Of a DNA stretch of 7,025 bases, positions 1 to 5,321 are shown piece by piece. The first letter of the stretch is position 1; the number at the start of each line of letters is the position of its first letter. Made by a program: the position numbers and the translations under genes. Under the pieces are notes generated by a model that saw only the letters and a list, made by a program, of their open reading frames with translations, was not told where the DNA came from and made no database searches. This DNA is from Acidobacteriota bacterium (GTDB taxonomy: Bacteria > Acidobacteriota > Vicinamibacteria > Vicinamibacterales > SCN-69-37). The stretch covers positions 1 through 7,025 of the forward strand of contig JAKALV010000174.1 in NCBI GenBank assembly GCA_021824055.1, written 5' to 3'.

Positions 1-54
1 TGTGTGCTGACCGGTCGCGTTCAGCGATCGATCGTGGCTACCTTAGCAAGCGTT

Positions 55-72
55 TGATTGATATGTCAATCA
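55..72. promoter_or_regulatory. Inverted repeat, candidate repressor operator
   Basis: TGATTGA and TCAATCA form a perfect 7-bp inverted repeat around a 4-bp centre (TATG). The element is AT-rich in an otherwise GC-rich region and overlaps the -35 of a candidate promoter. TTGA/TCAA half-sites near a 4-bp centre resemble operators of the ArsR/SmtB family of metal sensors, which fits the thiol protein encoded just downstream, but no regulator gene is visible in the window. The palindrome is seen; the identity of the binding protein is a guess. Confidence 0.4.
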
Positions 73-87
73 CTTGTGTCGTATACG
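58..87 (+). promoter_or_regulatory. Candidate sigma-70 promoter
   Basis: A -35 box TTGATA (58-63, five of six consensus bases) is followed by 18 bp and a -10-like TATACG (82-87, four of six). It points toward the thioredoxin-like gene at 191 and would give a leader of roughly 95 nt. The inverted repeat at 55-72 covers the -35, so a protein bound there would block RNA polymerase. The nearly palindromic CGTATACG could also serve the opposite strand. Confidence 0.3.
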
Positions 88-190
88 TACGCTCATCGTG
101 CGCGGCGAACGGGCCGGCGCGACGATCGGAGCCGCCGCGCAGGCCCTTTTCCGTTCATCGCGACCGCGGTAGGCTGAAGGGCGACTCGCG

Positions 191-472
191 ATGCCACTGG
201 CCATTGACCTGATCTTCTTTGACGGTTGTCCTCACGCGGACACCGCGCGCGAGCGACTTCGCGCCGCACTGGCCGACGCCGGGTTGCCCGCCGAATGGCG
301 CGAGCGGAATCAGAGCGATCCCGGCCTGCCAGCCGAGTGGCGCCGTTTCCCATCTCCCACCGTGCTCATCAACGGCGTTGATGTGGCCGGCGCGAGTGCC
401 GCCGCCGGCACTGCGTGCCGCGTCGGCGGCGCGCCCTCCGTCGCGATGATCCGCGCCGCGCTTCGCGCGTAA
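191..472 (+). CDS. Thioredoxin-like GCP-motif protein
   Basis: Small cytoplasmic protein of 93 residues with no signal peptide. The N-terminal strand IDLIFF runs into DGCP (Cys13), where a thioredoxin-fold protein carries its active-site cysteine. A helix follows, then PSPTVLINGVDVAG (residues 54-67) with Pro56 in the cis-proline position, a second cysteine at Cys76 (CRV), and a closing helix ending AALRA. This layout matches short thioredoxin-family proteins found near mercury and arsenic genes and related to the C-terminal part of organomercurial lyase-type annotations. There is no CXXC: only one cysteine sits at the motif, so Cys13 might pair with Cys76 or bind a metal. A weak ribosome site (GAAGGG, 176-181) lies 9 nt before the ATG. 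The next intact gene is vapC on the other strand. The fold is fairly certain; the substrate is unknown. Confidence 0.72.
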   Translation: MPLAIDLIFFDGCPHADTARERLRAALADAGLPAEWRERNQSDPGLPAEWRRFPSPTVLINGVDVAGASAAAGTACRVGGAPSVAMIRAALRA

Positions 473-473
473 T

Positions 474-701
474 TCGCCGAGCCAGATTCATCGCAGCTGT
501 AACACTTGCCTTACCGCCGACACCCACTTCCAGAACACGCCGCGCCAATGATGGCCGGCGACGAATCCGCGGTCGACAGCCGCAACGGAGATCGGCAATT
601 ACATGGTGGCGCCCATGATGGGGCTGCATATGGGCATCGCCGCGATGCTCGGGTCGATGATGGGCGGCGCGCTCAGGTCTTTGAAGAGGATTTGGGAGTG
701 A
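474..701 (+). pseudogene. Possible decayed gene or small hydrophobic peptide
   Basis: No intact gene of normal size fills 473-672. In one plus-strand frame, however, G or C dominates the third codon position throughout, as in the real genes here. It reads through about 25 codons, including a CNTC motif, meets a TGA at 549-551, and continues to a stop at 699-701. The last 32 codons, from ATG 603, encode a hydrophobic Met/Gly-rich stretch (APMMGLHMGIAAML, then GSMMGGAL) ending in a basic RSLKRIWE, which looks like one membrane helix with a cytoplasmic tail. GGAG at 587-590 lies 12 nt before that ATG. The 3' end overlaps the vapC end on the other strand by 29 bp. I do not recognise the family. 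It may be the remnant of a membrane protein gene, a functional micropeptide, or chance. Confidence 0.27.
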
Positions 702-1062
702 CGCAGCGCACGTTCGTCTTCGTGAAACCGCGGTCAAGCGTGAGAACCGCGTCGTTCTCTGTCACAGCCAGCGCGTAGGCAAAGCAATCTCCAAGATTCA
801 GCGGATACTCGATGCGCGCCAGGGCAGCGCTTCGGGCCTGGTCGGCGTCCGGCGCAACGAAGGTGATCCCGCTCGAGAGGATCTGCGTCTCGAGCGCGCC
901 GTACAGCTCCGGCTGGCGGTCTTTGATCAGGATCAACGCTTCGGCGAGATTCACCGTGCTCATCTTCAATCGGCCCGCGTGCTCGGTCAGCCTGGCGGCG
1001 GCCCAGCGTGCATGCGTCTCCTTGAAGAGGACGGCGATGAGCACCGACGTGTCGACCACCAT
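673..1062 (-). CDS. vapC: VapC-type PIN-domain toxin ribonuclease
   Basis: Toxin of a type II toxin-antitoxin pair, 129 residues, spanning one complete PIN domain. PIN toxins are metal-dependent ribonucleases that cut tRNA or rRNA and stop translation when the antitoxin is lost. The acidic residues expected for the Mg/Mn site are visible: Asp4 in MVVDTSVLIA, Glu41 in NLAEAL, Asp92 in NLGDCFAYALA and Asp110 in LTLDRGF. All are present, so the toxin is probably active. The frame is open further upstream, but the ATG at 1062 is the right start because the protein then begins directly with the VVDTSV strand and a very good ribosome site (GGAGGTGA, 1067-1074) stands 4 nt before it. That site includes the stop codon of vapB, so translation of the two genes is probably coupled. 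RNA target unknown. Confidence 0.93.
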   Translation of the reverse strand: MVVDTSVLIAVLFKETHARWAAARLTEHAGRLKMSTVNLAEALILIKDRQPELYGALETQILSSGITFVAPDADQARSAALARIEYPLNLGDCFAYALAVTENDAVLTLDRGFTKTNVRCVTPKSSSKT

Positions 1063-1066
1063 CCGC

Positions 1067-1303
1067 TCACCTCCAGAGATCGTCGTGCGTCGCGAATCGA
1101 CGCGCCCGTTTGAGTGGCGCTTTGAGGGCCGCGCCGATCCACTGGGAAAAATCCGCGACCGGCGCGGCGCTTGTGACGCGTTCCGCGCTCTCCGCGACCG
1201 CTTCACGGATCGCCTCGGACTTGCTGCGGATTCCGCGCAGGCGCATGAGCCGCGCCAGCGCCGCCTCGAACTCCGGCGTCACATTGATGTTGATCTGTCC
1301 CAT
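1067..1303 (-). CDS. vapB: VapB-type ribbon-helix-helix antitoxin
   Basis: Antitoxin of 78 residues that neutralises the PIN toxin encoded 4 bp downstream and, as in other VapBC systems, should repress its own promoter as a complex. Residues 3-8 (QININV) form the DNA-binding beta strand of a ribbon-helix-helix fold. Two helices follow (about 10-23 and 27-41, containing RSKSEAIREAV), typical of MetJ/Arc/CopG-like antitoxins. The C-terminal part, from about residue 50 (DFSQWIGAALK to RFATHDDLWR), is the flexible segment that would wrap the toxin and occupy its active site; the ending DDLW is common in this group. An AGGAAAG ribosome site (1308-1314) lies 4 nt before the ATG. A candidate operator lies immediately upstream. 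Confidence 0.91.
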   Translation of the reverse strand: MGQININVTPEFEAALARLMRLRGIRSKSEAIREAVAESAERVTSAAPVADFSQWIGAALKAPLKRARRFATHDDLWR

Positions 1304-1313
1304 GGCACTTTCC

Positions 1314-1329
1314 TATACAGAAATGTATA
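1314..1329. promoter_or_regulatory. Candidate VapB operator, 6-4-6 inverted repeat
   Basis: TATACA and TGTATA form a perfect inverted repeat around GAAA, 10 bp upstream of the vapB start codon. On the plus strand the two TATACAG copies (1314-1320 and 1326-1332) can also be read as direct repeats 12 bp apart. VapB-type ribbon-helix-helix dimers bind short inverted repeats over their own promoter, so position and symmetry fit autoregulation. It overlaps the candidate -10 and the ribosome site of vapB. Confidence 0.5.
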
Positions 1330-1350
1330 CAGATGTGACTGGTCAATCAA
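1322..1350 (-). promoter_or_regulatory. Candidate vapBC promoter
   Basis: Read on the minus strand, TTGATT (1345-1350) is followed by 17 bp and TACATT (1322-1327), a moderate sigma-70 pair. An alternative -10 is TATACA (1324-1329) with a 15-bp spacer. The start of transcription would fall around 1313-1316, close to the vapB ATG at 1303. The -35 overlaps the stop codon of the upstream TPR gene (1347-1349), so the toxin-antitoxin pair can be transcribed on its own although it sits at the end of a row of co-directional genes. Confidence 0.35.
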
Positions 1351-3335
1351 CGCGGCCGTCTGCGCGAGGATCGCCGGGGTCGCTTCGTCCGGGCGGGTGA
1401 TGCCGGCCGGCGCGCGGGCGTCTTGGCGGCGCGGAGCAGGACGGGCGCCTGCGCCGCGATCCAATCCCGGCAGCCATCGATCGCGTCGATGGCCGGCCGC
1501 AGGACCGCCGCGCCATACACGGCTTCGTCGCGCGATCCCAGCCGATAGCTGGGCGGCAACCGACCCGGCATCGCCGTGCGGCCGATCAGATACGGCAACA
1601 CATGCTGATTCTGCTGGTGGGCCTCTGCGAGGAGGGCGGCGGCGTCCGGCGTCGCGCCATCATGGCTGAACGTCCACACCGCGCGGCCGTAGCGCCAGGT
1701 GATATCAAGGTCGTCCTCGTAGCGCTCAACCAGCGCGGCGAGTGCGTCATGCCGCCGCTGCGACAGCAGCGCAAAGAACAACGCGTACCGCACGCCCTGG
1801 TTGTCGTTGGGATTCAGTCGCAGCATCTCCTGCCACACGTCGATGGCCGCTTCGGTCTGGCCAAGCTGCTGATGCATCTGCGCGAGGGCCGCCATCGCCC
1901 GCATGAAGGGACGAGTCTCGTAGACCAGCCAGAACGATCCGGTCGATTCGGCAAACGACGCCTCGCCGATCGCCCTGCGCCCGGCGTCAACCGCTTGTCG
2001 CGCGCGCTCGAGTCCCGCTTCGTCGGTCGGCGCCATGTCGACCAGGGCCAACCACGCGTCGGCACAATCCGGATCGAGTGCCAGCGCACGCCGAGCCAAC
2101 GCGACGCGCGGCCGGCCCACCGCCTCCTGGGCCCGGCCCGCCAACTGTCGCGCCGCTTCGGCGGAATTCTTCGGCCCCTCGTCAGCATCCGGATCGAACT
2201 GCCCCGCAGCCAAGGCCTGCTGCAATGCCTGGTTGGCGGCTTCGAGCGAAGTGAAGTTCCGATCCGCCAGAAAGGTCGCCAGACGGGACTGCAGCCGGTC
2301 GCGATCGCCAAGCGCGGAGGGCGTATCACGCGCCGACTCGAGGGCATCGATCACCCCGGGCAACACCAGTTCGAAGCGAACCGGGCCGTCGAACGTCGGC
2401 ACCTCCACGGACCAGCGCCCCGAATCGAGTTCATCCTCGGTCACCTGCGCGAACGCACGTAGTAGACCTTCCATCACCGTCAGTTCGGTCGCCGTGGGAC
2501 GCCGCATTTCTCCACGAGCGCGCAGTTCAGCCGCCAGCGGAAAGGCCAAGGGACCGGCCACGGGCAGTTGGTCATCCTCCCAGAGATCGACATCGCCGAA
2601 CGGCAATTCATCGATCGGTCCGAAGGTCACGCCAAACGCGCGATCTGGAGGCCGGCCGGGTGTCAGGATCCGCTTGAATTCCGCCATGCTCGCGAAGAAC
2701 CCGAGTCCGAATTCCTCGCCGCCGCCACCGAGCACCGAGACATGCGTCACTGACTTCGGGATCTTCGGATGTTCCACGACGACGAGGTCCAAGTTGTCGA
2801 GGTGTTGCCACGGCTCCGCCTGATAGAAGCGCGCGGCGGCGTCCGCGAAGGCGCGAATCCGGCCGGATGACATCGCGACATCGTCGAGCAGGTTGGGCCG
2901 CGTGTCGCCGCTCTGGTTCTCCTGCAGATCGCGAAGCACCGCTGTAAGGTCGGCGAGATCCGGGACGAGCACGATGGCGGCATCGAGGTCTTCGTGCCTC
3001 GACGACAGCCGTTCGTGGAGCCACGGTTCGCTGACGTGAATGGCCGCAGGCCTCCCCTCCAGCGCTTTGTCCCACTTGAGACCGAACTCCTGGAGCGTGG
3101 TCACGGCGCAGTCGACGAGCACTTCTGCATCGCGCGATTCCGGAATGTGCACGTGGATGAGGCCGGTCCGCGCGCTTCGGCACACGAATCCGAATCCGCG
3201 GGCCGGCGGCAGCGAGCCGTCGTCGTTCTCGATCCACATCGGGAGCCGCCGGAAACCGCACTCCCAGACTTCGGTGGATCGGCGAGCCAGCCGACGGAAT
3301 CGCCCTGTCTGCAATGGCGTGATCGATGTAGGCAC
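1347..3335 (-). CDS. ST7-like tetratricopeptide repeat protein
   Basis: A 662-residue protein, probably cytoplasmic: no signal peptide or membrane helix is seen. The C-terminal half is helical and repeat-like. Residues about 410-456 (RRALALDPDCADAWLALVDM onward) form a TPR-type pair, and 479-512 form another ending LRLNPNDNQGVRYALF. From there to about 606 the pattern (ALVERYEDD, ITWRYGRAVWTFSHDG, LAEAHQQNQHVLPYLIG, PPSYRLGSRDEA) follows the ST7-like family of TPR proteins. The N-terminal half (1-330) is alpha/beta with motifs WECGFRRLPMWI (24-35) and SVLGGGGEEFGLGFF (200-214); I cannot assign it. Residues 637-662 form a very basic tail of Arg, Lys, Pro and Ser, which may bind nucleic acid or be disordered. 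The start codon is GTG; Met33 is an alternative start. The gene begins 15 bp after the zinc-finger gene, so the two probably share a transcript. TPR proteins of this kind act as protein-binding scaffolds; no enzymatic role is visible. Confidence 0.88.
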   Translation of the reverse strand: MPTSITPLQTGRFRRLARRSTEVWECGFRRLPMWIENDDGSLPPARGFGFVCRSARTGLIHVHIPESRDAEVLVDCAVTTLQEFGLKWDKALEGRPAAIHVSEPWLHERLSSRHEDLDAAIVLVPDLADLTAVLRDLQENQSGDTRPNLLDDVAMSSGRIRAFADAAARFYQAEPWQHLDNLDLVVVEHPKIPKSVTHVSVLGGGGEEFGLGFFASMAEFKRILTPGRPPDRAFGVTFGPIDELPFGDVDLWEDDQLPVAGPLAFPLAAELRARGEMRRPTATELTVMEGLLRAFAQVTEDELDSGRWSVEVPTFDGPVRFELVLPGVIDALESARDTPSALGDRDRLQSRLATFLADRNFTSLEAANQALQQALAAGQFDPDADEGPKNSAEAARQLAGRAQEAVGRPRVALARRALALDPDCADAWLALVDMAPTDEAGLERARQAVDAGRRAIGEASFAESTGSFWLVYETRPFMRAMAALAQMHQQLGQTEAAIDVWQEMLRLNPNDNQGVRYALFFALLSQRRHDALAALVERYEDDLDITWRYGRAVWTFSHDGATPDAAALLAEAHQQNQHVLPYLIGRTAMPGRLPPSYRLGSRDEAVYGAAVLRPAIDAIDGCRDWIAAQAPVLLRAAKTPARRPASPARTKRPRRSSRRRPR

Positions 3336-3341
3336 GGCGAG

Positions 3342-3347
3342 ATTATG
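3342..3347 (-). promoter_or_regulatory. Possible -10 box before the TPR gene
   Basis: CATAAT (five of six bases of TATAAT) lies in the 15-bp gap between the zinc-finger stop and the GTG at 3335. Transcription would start at about that GTG, giving a leaderless message. No good -35 stands 16-18 bp upstream, so this may be chance. The only ribosome-site-like sequence for the gene is GAGGG, which is 12 nt from the GTG and further than ideal. Confidence 0.2.
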
Positions 3348-3350
3348 CCC

Positions 3351-3614
3351 TCAACGACCTGTGGGGTTCATACCGACGACATCATCGGCGTGACGATCGA
3401 CGTCGGCCGCGCGCGTGGGCAACAGCCGACGTCGCGCTGCGGCTTCGTCGCCGGCGTCCTTGGCCTTCAGGCGGAGTCGCTCCCACTGTCGACGAAACAG
3501 GCGGCAAGGCCGGCACATGGCAATGTGCATCCACACGCCAAGGCGCTGACCGAACGGCGCGGTTTCCACGCCTGCGGCCGATACCCGCCTTGACACCTCG
3601 CGACACGTCATCAC
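3351..3614 (-). CDS. Small zf-HC2 (anti-sigma-type) zinc-finger protein
   Basis: An 87-residue protein with the zinc-binding pattern of zf-HC2/ZAS domains: Cys4 in MTCREVSRRVSAA, then His30, Cys34 and Cys37 in MHIAMCRPC. These are the H-X3-C-X2-C residues that coordinate zinc in anti-sigma factors of the ECF type. The helix after it (RLFRRQWERLRLK) matches the family. The rest (51-87) is basic and probably disordered; there is no membrane segment. Relatives are often encoded beside an ECF sigma factor, but none lies upstream here: the preceding 155 bp hold no gene and the next one is gmhB. It could be an orphan regulator or act with the TPR protein encoded 15 bp downstream. GTG 3614 is preferred because GGAG lies 9 nt before it; ATG 3611 is the next codon. 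Confidence 0.75.
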   Translation of the reverse strand: MMTCREVSRRVSAAGVETAPFGQRLGVWMHIAMCRPCRLFRRQWERLRLKAKDAGDEAAARRRLLPTRAADVDRHADDVVGMNPTGR

Positions 3615-3769
3615 GCGGTGGTTCTCCAGCCCTTTCCGTCGAGACAGGCGCGCACGCGCAGCCGGGCCCGATGCAGCAGGACGCCAATAGGCTGACGCCG
3701 CCGGCTGTCGTGACCCGCGCGCCCTGGCAGCGCCGCGCTTCGCGCGCAGTTCGCAGTCGCGCCGCCGCG

Positions 3770-4336
3770 TCAGCCCTGGCGGAGGATCCAGGCCGTGGCC
3801 GCCATCAGGTCCGGCGCCACGTGCGCCGCGCCGGGCATCTGGCCGCCCAGCCGCGCGAGTTCCCCATCCCCGTAACCCGTGCGGACGAGCACGCCCCGTC
3901 CGCCGAAGGCGGCGGCCAGGTCCACGTCGATCTCTTTGTCGCCCACGACGAACGACCGCGCGAGATCGATCTCGTGCTCACCGAGCGCCTGATCGATCAT
4001 CCCGCGGGCGGGCTTGCGGCACCCGCACGCCACGCGCAACTCCGGCACGACGGCACGCGGATGGTGCGGGCAGAACAGCCAGCCATCCACGCGCGCCCCG
4101 CTCTCCGCCAACGTGCCGGCCATCCACCGGTGGGTATCGCGGACGAACGCCTCGGTGACCAGGCCCAGTCCGATGCCGCCCTGATTGGTCACGACGAACA
4201 CCAGGAACTCGGCGCGATTGAGCAGGCGCACGGCGTCCATCGTGAACGCAAACCAGCTGACGTCTTCCCGGCGCGCCAGATACCCGACGTCGTGGATCAT
4301 CGTGCCGTCGCGATCGAGAAACACCGCAGGTTTCAC
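3770..4336 (-). CDS. gmhB: Heptose-1,7-bisphosphate 7-phosphatase (HAD family)
   Basis: Removes the C7 phosphate of D-glycero-D-manno-heptose 1,7-bisphosphate in the cytoplasm, a step in making ADP- or GDP-heptose for LPS core or S-layer glycans. The 188 residues match the family length. The HAD nucleophile motif FLDRDGT places Asp8 and Asp10 at the active site; VVTNQGG gives Thr50 and Asn51 of motif II; CRKPARGM contains motif III Lys108; VGDKEIDVDLA supplies Asp133 and Asp137. A zinc-binding insertion typical of GmhB is present (Cys89, His91, Cys104, Cys106). All key residues are intact. The substrate anomer (alpha or beta) cannot be told. The start is GTG and overlaps the stop of the PLP enzyme as GTGA, so translation is probably coupled. 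No other heptose gene is in the window; relatives of this family also include histidinol-phosphate phosphatases, but the zinc cysteines favour GmhB. Confidence 0.92.
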   Translation of the reverse strand: MKPAVFLDRDGTMIHDVGYLARREDVSWFAFTMDAVRLLNRAEFLVFVVTNQGGIGLGLVTEAFVRDTHRWMAGTLAESGARVDGWLFCPHHPRAVVPELRVACGCRKPARGMIDQALGEHEIDLARSFVVGDKEIDVDLAAAFGGRGVLVRTGYGDGELARLGGQMPGAAHVAPDLMAATAWILRQG

Positions 4337-5289
4337 AGCGCCGCCAACGTCGCCGGCGAGACGTTTCCGCCGCTGACGATCACCACGACCGGACCGGGCG
4401 TCGTGATCAGGCCGTTCAGGACCGCGGCCGTGGTCGCCGCCCCGCTCGGTTCCACGACCTGCTTGGCCTCATAGAAGAGCCAGAGGGCCGCCTTGGCGAT
4501 CTGCTCGTCGCTGACCGTCACGATGGCGTCAACGAAGCGCTGCGCGTGCGCGAAGGTCAGGTCGCCCGGACGCACGGGCATGAGCCCGTCGGCGATGCTG
4601 GCCGCTTTTTCCAGGGTCACGGGATGGCCCGCGGCCAGCGACGCGGACATCTTGGCGGCGCCTGCCGGTTCCACGCCGATGACGCGCACGGACGGCCGCG
4701 TCAACTTGATCGCCGCGGACACGCCGCTCACCAACCCGCCGCCGCCGACCGGCACGACCACCGTGCCCACGTTCGGCAACTGCTCGAGAATCTCGAGGCC
4801 GCAGGTGCCCTGCCCGGCGATCACCATCGCGTGGTCGAACGGCGGCACCATCGTCAGGCCGCGTGCCGCCGCTTCGGCCTCGGCGCGTGTCCGGCGGTCG
4901 GCCGACGTGGTGCCTTCGAGAATCACCTCGCCGCCCCATCGCCGCACACCGTCGATTTTGATCGCGGGCGCCGTGGTGGGCATGACGATCACCGCGGGCG
5001 CGCCGACGCGTTGGGCCGCGAGCGCCACGGCTTGTCCGTGGTTGCCGGAGGAATAGGTCACCACGCCGCGCCTGAGGGCGTCGGGCGAAAGCGACGCGAT
5101 CATGTTCGATGCGCCGCGAATCTTGAACGCACCGCCGGGCTGATGGTGTTCGCACTTGAGGAGCAGCGAGCGCCCGGCGATATCCGACAGATCCAGCAGG
5201 GGCGTGCGGCGCGCGAATGCGCGCACGCGCTCGACGGCATCGCGCACGTCTTGTTGGGTAGTCAGCGCAGCGTTCGGACCCGACGTCAT
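4333..5289 (-). CDS. Threonine dehydratase / serine racemase-type PLP enzyme
   Basis: Fold-type II PLP enzyme of 318 residues, cytoplasmic, expected to deaminate threonine or serine (to 2-oxobutyrate or pyruvate) or to racemise serine. Lys56 in GGAFKIRGA binds PLP; the glycine loop VGGGGL (181-186) holds its phosphate; SGGN (306-309) contacts the pyridine nitrogen. The loop SSGNHGQA (80-87) has Ser81, the position of the second catalytic base in serine racemases, where E. coli threonine dehydratases have Ala. VIAGQGT also resembles racemases. By my alignment, of the racemase metal ligands Glu207 and Ala211 are kept, but the last is Lys213 instead of Asp. There is no C-terminal ACT-type regulatory domain, so isoleucine feedback as in IlvA is unlikely. 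The ATG at 5289 is preferred to the in-frame GTG at 5319, which has a GAGG site 9 nt before it but lies only 2 bp from the divergent start. 3-Hydroxyaspartate ammonia-lyase is another possibility. Confidence 0.9.
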   Translation of the reverse strand: MTSGPNAALTTQQDVRDAVERVRAFARRTPLLDLSDIAGRSLLLKCEHHQPGGAFKIRGASNMIASLSPDALRRGVVTYSSGNHGQAVALAAQRVGAPAVIVMPTTAPAIKIDGVRRWGGEVILEGTTSADRRTRAEAEAAARGLTMVPPFDHAMVIAGQGTCGLEILEQLPNVGTVVVPVGGGGLVSGVSAAIKLTRPSVRVIGVEPAGAAKMSASLAAGHPVTLEKAASIADGLMPVRPGDLTFAHAQRFVDAIVTVSDEQIAKAALWLFYEAKQVVEPSGAATTAAVLNGLITTPGPVVVIVSGGNVSPATLAAL

Positions 5290-5321
5290 GATCACCGATT
5301 GTATGGTGTACGCTGGCACGG
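5290..5321. promoter_or_regulatory. Short divergent intergenic region
   Basis: Only 32 bp separate the preferred start codons of the PLP enzyme (minus) and the beta-barrel protein (plus). Read on the minus strand, TACAAT (5297-5302) is a good -10 box about 8 bp before the ATG at 5289. On the plus strand TATGGT (5302-5307) is a poorer one. Matching -35 elements would lie inside the opposite gene; I see none that is convincing. Neither start has a strong ribosome site in this interval. Confidence 0.25.

Noticed and set aside
281..343. The heptapeptide GLPAEWR occurs twice, 14 codons apart, in the thioredoxin-like protein (17 of 21 bases identical).
   Set aside because: The spacing between the first Trp and the SPTVL motif looks normal for the family, so there is no sign of an inserted duplication; probably chance.
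453..469. A 17-bp sequence (453-469) with a CGCGC-TTC-GCGCG hairpin is identical to 3730-3746.
   Set aside because: It is pure GC/CG-rich sequence in a GC-rich genome, one copy lies inside a coding sequence, and neither is followed by a T-run; likely coincidence.
549..551. In-frame TGA followed by a codon-biased stretch, considered as a selenocysteine codon.
   Set aside because: The downstream bases form only a weak, interrupted stem and not a convincing bacterial SECIS hairpin; a decayed gene or chance is simpler.
1063..1206. Longer vapC reading frame starting at 1206.
   Set aside because: It would overlap most of vapB, adds a basic stretch unlike PIN proteins, and ignores the strong ribosome site before 1062.
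1602..2823. Long plus-strand open frames opposite the TPR gene.
   Set aside because: They are rich in Arg, Ser, Pro and Gly without domain character, and arise from the codon bias of the true minus-strand gene.
673..5289. The zinc-finger, TPR and vapBC genes considered together as a new defence island.
   Set aside because: No nuclease other than VapC, and no helicase, methyltransferase or mobile element is present; the neighbours are metabolic genes.
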